From the NCBI GenBank assembly GCA_016867095.1, contig VGKK01000012.1, forward strand, positions 1 through 17,020: a stretch of DNA of 17,020 nucleotides, in the 5' to 3' direction. Shown here one piece after another: positions 7,078 to 13,932 of this stretch. The stretch is from Candidatus Omnitrophota bacterium (GTDB taxonomy: Bacteria > Omnitrophota > Gorgyraeia > Gygaellales > Profunditerraquicolaceae). The notes beneath the pieces were generated by a model, which worked only from the letters and a program-made list of their open reading frames with translations, had not been told where the DNA came from and did no database searches. Positions within the stretch are counted from its first letter, which is position 1; every line of letters begins with the position of its first letter. The position numbers and the translations under genes are program-made.

Positions 7078-8010
7078 TCATCTTATCTCCTCTATAATCG
7101 CCTGCGCCAGCAAGGGGAGCATTATCTCATGGTGGCCGACGATATAATAACCTTTGCCCGCCCCTTGCGTCGGCCGGCTGACCACATTTTGCATCGGACG
7201 GTAGTGATAAAGCATATCAAAATTTGCCGTGGTGAAATTTTTGACGGTATTAGCTAAATTACGGCTTAAGTTCAACGCCTTTAAAAATACTTCGGGCAAT
7301 ATCACCGCCGAGCCGAAATTTAAGGCGACTCCCCCGTTATTGAGCCCGGCGACATTCTCCACGAGCAAATAAAAATCCCGCAAGGCGCCTTCGCCGGCCG
7401 AGGCGGCGTCAAAAGAGGGGTGCTGATGGATGATATCCGTGCCTATCGCCACAAAGACGCAAACCGGAATTTTATTTTTATAGGCCTGGTAAATGATGCT
7501 TAACTCTTTATAGCGTAATTTGGAAGCGGCGATTTTGGCGGCGACGGCGGAGCCAAGGCCCAGCCCCTCTCCTACGCCTTCTTTAGCGGCGCAATTTAAA
7601 AAATCCGCCGTTTCCCTGCCCATCCCGAACCTGCCATTTTTTAAATTTTCCGCCACATCCTCGGAAGTCCTGCCCTGAAAGGCGATTTCAAAATCATGGA
7701 TAATACCCGCGCCGTTTAAGACCACGCAGGTAATAATTTTCTTTTTTATTAACTCAATGACTACCGGGCCGAGCCCGCATTTAATCACGTGCGCGCCGGC
7801 CATAAAGATGACCGCTTTTTTCTTTTTGCGGGCGGAAACTACGGCAGCGACGACAGCGCGTATCTCTTTGGCCTTTAATATGTTGGGCAAAGAGCGATAA
7901 AACTCCTTAAAGCTCCTTGCGGCCTCCGGCGGCCGGGAAAAATCCCCGCTTTTGACCTTGCTGAACCTGGTCTTTAGCGCATATGTCCTTACTTGATTTA
8001 TATTAATCAT
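7078..8010 (-). CDS. Deoxyhypusine synthase-like protein of unknown function
   Basis: 310 aa. The pattern resembles the deoxyhypusine synthase family: VIFMAGAHVIKCGLGPVVIELIKKK followed by NGAGIIHDFEIAFQGRTSEDV (about 67-119) corresponds to the NAD-binding region with the family's TTAGGIEEDL-like loop. IPVCVFVAIGTDIIHQHPSF (181-200), LNNGGVALNFGSAVILPEV (223-241) and the final GHHEIMLPLLAQAI (292-305) follow the same order as in DHS. The family's catalytic lysine sits in a WGK motif about 20 residues before the PLL motif; here that place reads SRPTQGAGKGYY, so the motif is lost, though K286 is near. Bacteria lack eIF5A, the DHS substrate, so true DHS activity is not implied. It may be an NAD- or amine-related enzyme (inference). 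A possible promoter lies at 8022-8049. Confidence 0.65.
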   Translation of the reverse strand: MININQVRTYALKTRFSKVKSGDFSRPPEAARSFKEFYRSLPNILKAKEIRAVVAAVVSARKKKKAVIFMAGAHVIKCGLGPVVIELIKKKIITCVVLNGAGIIHDFEIAFQGRTSEDVAENLKNGRFGMGRETADFLNCAAKEGVGEGLGLGSAVAAKIAASKLRYKELSIIYQAYKNKIPVCVFVAIGTDIIHQHPSFDAASAGEGALRDFYLLVENVAGLNNGGVALNFGSAVILPEVFLKALNLSRNLANTVKNFTTANFDMLYHYRPMQNVVSRPTQGAGKGYYIVGHHEIMLPLLAQAIIEEIR

Positions 8011-8021
8011 ACGAGCTCATA

Positions 8022-8049
8022 ATTGTAGCATAAATTCCGGCTAAATCAA
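8022..8049 (-). promoter_or_regulatory. Candidate sigma-70-type promoter with extended -10
   Basis: On the minus strand TTGATT (8049-8044) is followed after 16 bp by TACAAT (8027-8022), preceded by TGC, which makes an extended -10 (TGnTACAAT). The predicted start would be near 8015, only a few bases before the ATG at 8010, and no Shine-Dalgarno is visible there, so the message might be nearly leaderless. It fits in the 47-nt gap between the MetE-like and DHS-like genes. Judged by eye only. Confidence 0.45.
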
Positions 8050-8057
8050 CTTGTATT

Positions 8058-9050
8058 TTATTGGTTTTTTATCGCTGCAGAAATTTGGGAAAGAGTAGCT
8101 AAAATGTTCTCCGCTTTCGCGGCATCCAGCGTCCCCATGCCGCAACTGGGGCTGAGCAACATATTCGCTGATAATAAATCCTTGTCCACGCCCTTTTTAG
8201 CCAAAGTAGCGATGCCCGCGCTGAGCTTTGCTAATAATAAATCCGGCAATTGGCCGCTAAATTCCTGCGTGGGCACAATGCCCCAGCAAAGAATCCCTCC
8301 GCGCCTGAAGAATGCCGCCAGATGATCCGCGTAGAGGGCCAGGCGGTCTAAAAAATTAAAGGCGTCAAAGCTAATGATGTCTATTGTTTTTATGTCGGTA
8401 AAAATAGACCAGTCGGTATTGCCGCAGCAGTGCACGCCCACTAATACATTCTCGGCTTTAATTTCCGCGGTTATTCCAGAGAGCGTGTTTATGACTGTTT
8501 CGCGATTAAGCGGAGTGTACGCGGAGCCAAAGCTGCTCAGGTACGGCTCATCCAGGAACATAATAATTCTCTTGCCGAATTTTTTAAAGAAATTTATCTG
8601 CCAGAGCGCCTTTAGCGCCAGGCCCTTTAAAATCGCCTGCATCAATACGGCATTATGCAATAAGGCCACGCCTTTGTCGTCGTTAATACTGGCGGCAAAG
8701 CTAAACGGCCCGGTAATCTGGCACTTGATAAACTCTATATCTTCCAGGCCCTGTTTTTCCAGCCGCGCGTAAAACTGATGCAGCCCCAGGGCGTAGTCAG
8801 GGGTAATTTTAAAATAAGCAATATCCCGCGAGATTACGTGTTCATAGAATTTTTCCAACGCCTCTTCCTGCGGCTCTAAAACTAATCCTTCGCTAAACTG
8901 CCTGACCATGCCTTCGCGGCTATCCCGCTTAGGCAGCTGCGGCCAAAAAGGAATCCGCGGGGTATATTTAAAAACCAAATCCAGCGCTGCCCCGGCGTCC
9001 TGGTGCGGCAGGCTGCCTACTGCCGTAGCTAAACCTCTCAATTTTGCCAT
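8058..9050 (-). CDS. Core methionine synthase-like protein (UroD/MetE-like fold)
   Basis: 330 aa, equal to the catalytic C-terminal half of MetE and lacking its N-terminal folate-binding half. Zinc-site motifs of cobalamin-independent methionine synthase are present: VGVHCCGN giving H207 and C209, and SPSCGMGTLD giving C303. IMFLDEPYLSSFG (163-175) matches the conserved DEP strand, and GSLPHQDAGAALDLVFKY with IPFWPQLPKR at the N terminus is typical of short anaerobe homologues. Characterised short 'core' MetE proteins take the methyl group from methylcobalamin or a corrinoid protein rather than methyl-tetrahydrofolate. A uroporphyrinogen-decarboxylase-like methyltransferase is the alternative. 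The ATG abuts the ybaB stop (TAGATG), so the two are probably one operon. Confidence 0.75.
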   Translation of the reverse strand: MAKLRGLATAVGSLPHQDAGAALDLVFKYTPRIPFWPQLPKRDSREGMVRQFSEGLVLEPQEEALEKFYEHVISRDIAYFKITPDYALGLHQFYARLEKQGLEDIEFIKCQITGPFSFAASINDDKGVALLHNAVLMQAILKGLALKALWQINFFKKFGKRIIMFLDEPYLSSFGSAYTPLNRETVINTLSGITAEIKAENVLVGVHCCGNTDWSIFTDIKTIDIISFDAFNFLDRLALYADHLAAFFRRGGILCWGIVPTQEFSGQLPDLLLAKLSAGIATLAKKGVDKDLLSANMLLSPSCGMGTLDAAKAENILATLSQISAAIKNQ

Positions 9051-9347
9051 CTAAATTAATCCTGATAAATTCAATCCGGCGATATCTTTCATTTTCTGGG
9101 CGGCCAGCTCATGCGAACGCTGGATAGCCCTATTATACGCGTCTTTGACGGCGCGCTCAAGGTTAGTTTTCTCTGTCTTTTGCAGGTCAGACTGGATAAC
9201 GATATCTTTAACTTCCTGGGCGCCGTTCATAATAACCTTCACCAGGCCGTCGGGACTGGCCACCTCAAAATTAGTATTCTCCAGTTGGCGTTTCATCTCT
9301 TGCATCTTTTTCTGCGCTTCCATCAACTGCTTCATTTTATCAAACAT
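9051..9347 (-). CDS. ybaB: Nucleoid-associated protein YbaB/EbfC family
   Basis: Small DNA-binding dimer of the YbaB/EbfC family. At 98 aa it is close to full length (usually 100-110). The N-terminal helix MFDKMKQLMEAQKKMQEMKRQLE, the VASPDGLVKVIMNGAQEVKDIVI strands and the C-terminal AVKDAYNRAIQRSHELAAQKMKDIAGL helix are all typical. A good Shine-Dalgarno (AAAGGAAC) stands before the ATG. It is usually found with dnaX and recR, but neither is present here; it is linked instead to the core-MetE-like gene. A 100-bp nested palindrome (9382-9481) lies just upstream. Confidence 0.92.
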   Translation of the reverse strand: MFDKMKQLMEAQKKMQEMKRQLENTNFEVASPDGLVKVIMNGAQEVKDIVIQSDLQKTEKTNLERAVKDAYNRAIQRSHELAAQKMKDIAGLNLSGLI

Positions 9348-9381
9348 TAAAGGTTCCTTTCCTAGTGGCTCTGCCTGGTTT

Positions 9382-9481
9382 ACCCCGTTACACCCAGAAA
9401 TCCCCGTCCCGTTACAAAGTTTCTTTGTAACGGGACCCGCTTTTCTAAGAATGCTCCATTCTAGAATGGGTGTAACGGGGT
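9382..9481. repeat. 100-bp nested palindrome, possible mobile palindromic element
   Basis: The outer arms are 15 bp and perfectly complementary: 9382-9396 (ACCCCGTTACACCCA) with 9467-9481. Inside is a 14-bp perfect hairpin with a 3-nt loop: 9406-9419 (GTCCCGTTACAAAG) with 9423-9436. A third palindrome, CCATTCTAGAATGG, lies at 9456-9469 and overlaps the outer arm. Both stems share the core CCCGTTACA. The unit ends exactly where the TAA of the upstream GGQ gene begins. It could fold as a cruciform or multi-branched RNA between that gene and ybaB. Confidence 0.8.
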
Positions 9482-9889
9482 TTATTCGCCATAGTTTCTG
9501 ACCCTGGCGCGCAGAGACTTTTTCTCTGCCTGCCGGCGTTTTGCCTCCAGCATTTTCAGTTTGGCGCGGCGCGACCTTTTGCGTTTCTGCCGGCGGATTT
9601 TTTCAATACGCTTCCTTTCTTCAGAAAGCCTGCCCAGGATTTGGGACTCAATTTTTTTTAACAACATCCTCCTGGCCAGAAAACGGTTCAGCGCCTGGGA
9701 ACGCTCCCTTTGGCACTTAACCTCAATACCGCTGGGCAAATGACGCAGATATACGCAGGTGGCCACCTTATTCACATTCTGGCCGCCGGGGCCCTGAGAG
9801 CGGATGAATTTCTCCACGATATCCTCCTGGCGCACACCCAGCCGCGCCATCAACCGGCGTAACTCATCCTCTTTCTCTATTCTCACCAT
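9482..9889 (-). CDS. GGQ-domain peptide chain release factor-like protein (ribosome rescue type)
   Basis: 135 aa class-I release factor-like protein without codon-recognition domains. The GGQ loop RSQGPGGQNVNK (30-41) catalyses peptidyl-tRNA hydrolysis on the ribosome. It is followed by TCVYLRHLPSGIEVKCQRERSQALNR, as in release-factor domain 3. The C-terminal 55 residues are very basic (KRIEKIRRQKRKRSRRAK), resembling the tail that ArfB/YaeJ inserts into the empty mRNA channel of stalled ribosomes. The role in rescuing non-stop complexes is inferred from this architecture. Its start overlaps the stop of the LUD gene by 1 nt (TAATG). Confidence 0.85.
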   Translation of the reverse strand: MVRIEKEDELRRLMARLGVRQEDIVEKFIRSQGPGGQNVNKVATCVYLRHLPSGIEVKCQRERSQALNRFLARRMLLKKIESQILGRLSEERKRIEKIRRQKRKRSRRAKLKMLEAKRRQAEKKSLRARVRNYGE

Positions 9890-10626
9890 TAGAACCCCAT
9901 GCTCTCGCCTACTAAAATCACTTTTAATCTATCAGGCGCCACCTCTGCCTCAATAACCAGAATCTGGCAGCACATCCTCCTGTATTCGGGAAAAAGGCAA
10001 ATCTCCTTGCGGCAGATGCCGTCTTTAAAACAGGGTGTATTCCAGTTCAGGCGCTTGCAATTTAAGGGCGTGGCGTATTCCCTGGCGCGCTTTAATGCCG
10101 CTTCTAAATTCGGCGTCAGTTTATTCATCCCGGCGACCACAATTACGTTTTTGGCAGAGGCAATTCCGCAGATACGCTGGCCAAAACCGCTGAAAAATAC
10201 CAGCTCGCCCTTTTCTGAAATACCGTTACTGCTGGTTAAATAATAATCTGCCTGCGCCCCTTGCCTCCTTAGTTCCAGGCTCTCCTGCGGGCTGAGGCCG
10301 GGTTTATACTGATTAAAGATAAAATTTCCGCGCGCCTCCAGGCGCCTGGCAATACCGAGCTGGTCTAAAGTTACTGAACCGGAAATGCCGATAGTGGCGG
10401 AGGGTGGAATAATCTCCAAGAGCTTATCTATTGCCTCCTCTTTATTCCGGCAATATAATCCGAGGATATTTCTCTTCTGCCAATTTTTAATCAATCCTTC
10501 GACACCGCGGCCTTTAGGCCGCGGTTTGCTCAGGATTGATACTGAGCGCGGCGCCTTCTTTCCCCGTCCCTTAGGGCGGGGTTTGAACGCCGCCGAATGT
10601 ATCAATTTATCGGCTCTGGCATCCAT
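9889..10626 (-). CDS. LUD-domain protein (LutC/DUF162-like) with in-frame repeat insertion
   Basis: 245 aa. Residues about 46-245 form a LUD domain: IPPSATIGISGSVTLDQLGI (73-92), ADYYLTSSNGISEKGELVFFSGFGQR (126-151), KNVIVVAGMNKL (159-170), and a Cys-rich end with C190, C199, C205, C210 and C219/C220. The last part corresponds to the NTPC...GxCxxC...C motif of many stand-alone LUD proteins, possibly an Fe-S or metal site. Homologues include LutC of lactate oxidation, but no lutA or lutB is here, so the substrate is unknown. Residues about 9-45 are encoded by the 111-bp palindromic unit at 10490-10608. Removing it joins MDARADKL to IKNWQKRN, a normal start for the family at about 208 aa. Translation from a TTG after the insert cannot be excluded. 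It begins 4 nt after pncB. Confidence 0.8.
   Translation of the reverse strand: MDARADKLIHSAAFKPRPKGRGKKAPRSVSILSKPRPKGRGVEGLIKNWQKRNILGLYCRNKEEAIDKLLEIIPPSATIGISGSVTLDQLGIARRLEARGNFIFNQYKPGLSPQESLELRRQGAQADYYLTSSNGISEKGELVFFSGFGQRICGIASAKNVIVVAGMNKLTPNLEAALKRAREYATPLNCKRLNWNTPCFKDGICRKEICLFPEYRRMCCQILVIEAEVAPDRLKVILVGESMGF
10490..10608 (-). repeat. Palindromic insertion unit, copy 1 (in frame in the LUD gene)
   Basis: A 111-bp unit bounded by ATTGAT on both sides (minus strand, at 10606-10601 and 10495-10490), the direct repeat being a possible target duplication. It contains two hairpins: CCGCGGCC/GGCCGCGG at about 10505-10524, embedded between ATCAATCCT and AGGATTGAT, and a CCCCGTCCC/GGGCGGGG stem at about 10562-10581 flanked by GGCG/CGCC. 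By my count it matches the copy at 14684-14802 at 98 of 119 positions with no gap. The length is 37 codons, and the encoded peptide starts IHSAAFKPRPKGRG and ends SILSKPRPKGRGVEGL. Confidence 0.9.
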
Positions 10627-10630
10627 CTTG

Positions 10631-11986
10631 TCAATTCTTCCCTAATTGGCCGGCCAAACTCTGCCGGAGTTTTTTTAGGCCCGGGCTGACGATAACCGGG
10701 TATTTGTAGCTGGGGATTACTTCCTTAAGCGCCGGCGTAAAACGCCCAAGATTTAGCCTGGCAAAATCCCTGATTTTTTCTAAAGCGGGGGTTTTATAAA
10801 TCACTTTTCCTTTGTCCACCACTTTCATCAACAGGGGCCTGCCCTTTATCTTTTCCTTCTCTAATCCCAAAATATCTTTTACAAATCTGCCCCTTTTATC
10901 CTGCGCCCTGAATACCTGTTTCCTGCCCGGATAAGTAACCTTGGCTTTACTTAATTTCATCTTCGGCAAGAATTTTCCGTTTTCATCAGTTACCTCGGTT
11001 ATCTTATAGATAACGTCTAAACAAGGCGCGTCAATACTGGTACCCATATTTGTGCCCACGCCGAAATTATCCACCCGCGCGCCCCGCGCCAGAAGTTTTT
11101 TAATCTTAAATTCATCTAAATTTCCGCTGGCAAAAATTTTTACATAGCCTAGGCCCGCCTCATCCAGCATCTTCCTGGCTAATTTGGACAACAAAATGAT
11201 GTCGCCGCTGTCTAATCTTATCCCCTGCAAGCGGTATCCTTTTTCCTTAAGATATAAACCTATTTTTATCGCGCTCTTGATGCCTCTCTTAGTATCATAG
11301 GTATCCACCAGGAGTATGGTTTTTGCCGGAAAGGTCTCGGCGTAAGCCAGAAAACTATCTATCTCCTGCTTAAAGGACATTACATACGAATGCGCCATTG
11401 TCCCCACTGCCGGAATTTTATATAATTTAGCGGCTAACACGCAAGAGGTGCCGCTAAATCCGGCGATATAAGCTGAGCGGGGCACTTTTATCCCCGCGTC
11501 CTGGCCGTGCGTCCTTCTTAAAGAAAAATCATAGACGCGCCTGCTGCCTGCTGCCTGCACAACGCGGCTGGCCTTTGCGGCAATCATCGTCTGCAAGTTT
11601 ATGGTGTTCAGCAAAAAACTTTCCATAAGCTGGGCTTCAATGACAGGGGCGGTAACGCGGACAACCGGCTCGTTAGCAAAAAATATCTCTCCTTCTGCCA
11701 TGGCCCAGATATCTCCATGAAATTTGAAACCGGATAGATAACGCAGGAAATCCCGCGAAAATAAGCCCTGCCTGCTTAAATAACGCAAATCTTCGGGAGT
11801 AAATTTCAAGTTCCCGATATAATCCAGGATATCCTCCAGGCCGCAGGCGACTAAATAGGCGCGGTTTGGCGGCAGGCCCCTGACAAATAAATCAAAGGTG
11901 GCAAAGGTATTTTTCTTGTAGATAAAATAACTCTGCGCCATGGTTAATTCATATAAATCCATTAATAAAGAAAGCTCTTTTTTCAT
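10631..11986 (-). CDS. pncB: Nicotinate phosphoribosyltransferase
   Basis: Makes nicotinate mononucleotide from nicotinate and PRPP with ATP, the entry step of the NAD salvage (Preiss-Handler) pathway. The N-terminal LLMDLYELTMAQSYF and FVRGLPPNRAYLVACGLEDIL are diagnostic. FSLRRTHGQDAG (154-165) and GTMAHSY (195-201) hold the loop with the autophosphorylated histidine H199. LDSGDIILLSKLARKML and KIFASGNLDEFKI form the phosphoribosyl-binding barrel strands, and GVGTNMGTS follows. At 451 aa it is typical of the shorter bacterial class. The start overlaps the thioredoxin stop by 4 nt (ATGA), showing coupling. Confidence 0.95.
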   Translation of the reverse strand: MKKELSLLMDLYELTMAQSYFIYKKNTFATFDLFVRGLPPNRAYLVACGLEDILDYIGNLKFTPEDLRYLSRQGLFSRDFLRYLSGFKFHGDIWAMAEGEIFFANEPVVRVTAPVIEAQLMESFLLNTINLQTMIAAKASRVVQAAGSRRVYDFSLRRTHGQDAGIKVPRSAYIAGFSGTSCVLAAKLYKIPAVGTMAHSYVMSFKQEIDSFLAYAETFPAKTILLVDTYDTKRGIKSAIKIGLYLKEKGYRLQGIRLDSGDIILLSKLARKMLDEAGLGYVKIFASGNLDEFKIKKLLARGARVDNFGVGTNMGTSIDAPCLDVIYKITEVTDENGKFLPKMKLSKAKVTYPGRKQVFRAQDKRGRFVKDILGLEKEKIKGRPLLMKVVDKGKVIYKTPALEKIRDFARLNLGRFTPALKEVIPSYKYPVIVSPGLKKLRQSLAGQLGKN

Positions 11987-12465
11987 TCTCCAAGCAAGGT
12001 TTTATAGTCCCGCGGAAAGCTGTTGCCTCTAAAAATAATGTATCCTTTTCTATCTACGAGGAAATAAGTAGGTATGCCGATAATCCCATAAGTGCCGGAT
12101 ACTGCCGTATCTCTATCCAAAAGCACTTTAAGCTTTATGGAACGGCTGGCGATAAAATTACCCACTTTATACGCCGGTTCTCCGGCGTCTATAGTCAATA
12201 CCTCAAAACCCTCCTTTAGCAGTTGCGCGTACTTATCGCTTAAAAACTTCAGCTCTTTGCGGCAATAGGGGCACCAGGTCGTCCAAAAAAATAAAAATAC
12301 CGCTTGCTTACCCTGATAACTGCTTAAAGCAACCGCCTGGCCATTTATATCGGATAATATAAAATCCGCTGCCTGCTGCCCTGTCTGGGCAAAGACAGAG
12401 GCGCCGGAAAAAAAAATTACCGCCGATAAAATAAGTATGCTTAAGCTAAAATAATTCTTCATCAT
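11983..12465 (-). CDS. Secreted TlpA/ResA-like thioredoxin
   Basis: 160-aa extracytoplasmic thiol-disulfide oxidoreductase. Residues 1-26 form a Sec signal peptide (hydrophobic core, SVFA cleavage). The redox motif is WCPYC (C65, C68) in FFWTTWCPYCRKELKFLSD; the cis-proline loop is GIIGIPTYFLVDRKGYI. This is the AhpC/TSA-Redoxin variant found in TlpA/ResA proteins. The adjoining ccdA gene, overlapping by 1 nt (TAATG), supplies the expected membrane electron donor, so the pair probably carries cytosolic reducing power to periplasmic disulfides, for instance apocytochrome c (inference; no cytochrome genes seen here). Confidence 0.92.
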   Translation of the reverse strand: MMKNYFSLSILILSAVIFFSGASVFAQTGQQAADFILSDINGQAVALSSYQGKQAVFLFFWTTWCPYCRKELKFLSDKYAQLLKEGFEVLTIDAGEPAYKVGNFIASRSIKLKVLLDRDTAVSGTYGIIGIPTYFLVDRKGYIIFRGNSFPRDYKTLLGE

Positions 12466-13133
12466 TACAATCTTGTTATACCCACAAAGATAAAATACGC
12501 TCCGGTAGCGATAAGAATAAACGCGCAGGCCTTATTTACGTAGCTCATCCAGCAGCCTGATTTAGGAAGGCTTAAGAATACCGCGCTGAAAGTCCCGGCG
12601 AGGATAAGAATCAATCCCATGCCGTAACTAAAGCTGAGCAATAAAGTCGCGCCGTACCATATATCCCTTTTGACCACCAGGTGCGCCAAAATCGCGCCCA
12701 AGACAGGAGTTAGGCACGGCCCTATAATCAGCCCCGAAGTTAACCCCAGGAAAAATACGGTAAAGAGATTCTGCTTTTGGGATGCCGGCCGCTTAATTAG
12801 GGACGGCAAGGACAGGTTAAATACGCCAAGCAGAGAGATTCCGAAAAAAATAACGATAGCGCCGAAGACAAAATTGGTAACCGGATGCGCGCTGACTATC
12901 CCGAACAATGTCCCGGTAAAAGAGGCGATTATCCCCAAGAGGCAATAGGTAACCGCTATGCCGCTGGCATAGACTAAACTCAAAATAAAACCTTTTAACT
13001 TAGAGGAGCCGGATTCTATGCCGATGTAGCCGATAGTAACCGGCAAAAGCGGATACACGCAAGGCGAGAAACTTACCGCGATGCCGCCTAAAAAAGCGCC
13101 CAGATAATTTACCGAATTATCCTGTAGAATCAT
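12465..13133 (-). CDS. ccdA: CcdA/DsbD-type membrane thiol-disulfide transporter
   Basis: 222-aa integral membrane protein with about six hydrophobic segments. The two conserved Cys-Pro-type sites are SFSPCVYPLLP (C25) and IIGPCLTPVLG (C140), the redox pair that passes electrons from cytosolic thioredoxin across the membrane. It corresponds to the stand-alone CcdA or the central beta domain of DsbD, without the DsbD periplasmic domains, whose role the neighbouring secreted thioredoxin can fill. The start lies inside the 3' end of cutA (17-nt overlap). Confidence 0.93.
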   Translation of the reverse strand: MILQDNSVNYLGAFLGGIAVSFSPCVYPLLPVTIGYIGIESGSSKLKGFILSLVYASGIAVTYCLLGIIASFTGTLFGIVSAHPVTNFVFGAIVIFFGISLLGVFNLSLPSLIKRPASQKQNLFTVFFLGLTSGLIIGPCLTPVLGAILAHLVVKRDIWYGATLLLSFSYGMGLILILAGTFSAVFLSLPKSGCWMSYVNKACAFILIATGAYFIFVGITRL

Positions 13134-13428
13134 CTATCCAATCCAGGTATTCTTTGCTGCCGCCGATAATAGGCAAGGCGATTATCTCCGGCACCTGATA
13201 ACTATGCCATGATTTTACTTTCTTAATCAAGCTATTCAGGAGGGATTTTTTGGTCTTGACGACCAATAACGCCTCTGCGGCCTGATCTATTTTTGACTGC
13301 CAATAAAATACGGATTCTACCTTATCTATGATGTTGACACAGGCAGCCAGTTTATTTTCTACAAGCCTGGCGGCAATCCGGCGCGCCTCTTTTTTACTGG
13401 AAGTCGTGATAAAAACTACGATATACAT
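13117..13428 (-). CDS. cutA: CutA divalent-cation tolerance protein
   Basis: 103-aa trimeric ferredoxin-like protein of the CutA1 family. Signature segments are all present: ITTSSKKEARRIAARLVENKLAACVNII, VESVFYWQSKI, EALLVVKTKKS, and the highly conserved HSYQVPEIIALPI followed by YLDWI. Despite the name, its link to copper tolerance is weak and its cellular role is unsettled. AGAGGG lies upstream of the ATG at a usable distance. It lies 9 nt downstream of the flavodoxin stop and overlaps ccdA. Confidence 0.95.
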   Translation of the reverse strand: MYIVVFITTSSKKEARRIAARLVENKLAACVNIIDKVESVFYWQSKIDQAAEALLVVKTKKSLLNSLIKKVKSWHSYQVPEIIALPIIGGSKEYLDWIDDSTG

Positions 13429-13437
13429 CGCTGCCCT

Positions 13438-13914
13438 CTATCCCGCTAATTTTTTCGCCAATTTCGCCACTCTCTGGCCCAGCCTGGCGCATTGTTTAGT
13501 GGAGCGCGCATCCGGCGCCCCTATTGCTACCGCGCCATAATGGTCGCCCCGGGGATCTCCCTGGATAATCATACCATGAATGAGCAGGGCGTTCAAGATA
13601 TCCAGAACAGTAGTTTCATTGCCTCCGCCGACATTGGCGCTGGAGGCAAATGCCGCCCCCACCTTAGCGTCCAATTTGCCATGGAATTTCACCGAATCAT
13701 CCAGAAGCTTTTTAATTTCCGCGGCCATTGTCCCGTAATAAGTAGGCGAGCCAATAACCAGGCCGTCGTAATTAAGCAGCTCATCAACATCTACGCCTGA
13801 AACATCCTTGAGCGTTACCTCCGCGCCCTCTTTCCTGGCGCCTTCGGCCACTAATTCCGCCATTTTTTTGGTGTTGCCGGTCCGGGAATAATAGATTACC
13901 AGTATTTTTGCCAT
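13438..13914 (-). CDS. Flavodoxin/WrbA-like FMN-binding protein
   Basis: 158-aa flavodoxin-fold protein. ILVIYYSRTGNTKKMAELVAEG holds the phosphate-binding loop SRTGNT (10-15); IGSPTYYGTMAAEIKKLLDD is the second FMN loop; SANVGGGNETTVLDILNALLIHGMII is typical of the NAD(P)H:quinone oxidoreductase/WrbA and FMN-reductase branch. I chose the ATG at 13914 because GGGGGGAG precedes it. The open frame continues 15 codons upstream, but those codons read through a palindrome and lack the flavodoxin pattern. Electron partner and substrate cannot be read from the sequence. Confidence 0.9.
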   Translation of the reverse strand: MAKILVIYYSRTGNTKKMAELVAEGARKEGAEVTLKDVSGVDVDELLNYDGLVIGSPTYYGTMAAEIKKLLDDSVKFHGKLDAKVGAAFASSANVGGGNETTVLDILNALLIHGMIIQGDPRGDHYGAVAIGAPDARSTKQCARLGQRVAKLAKKLAG

Positions 13915-13932
13915 TTTTTCTCCCCCCTTCAT

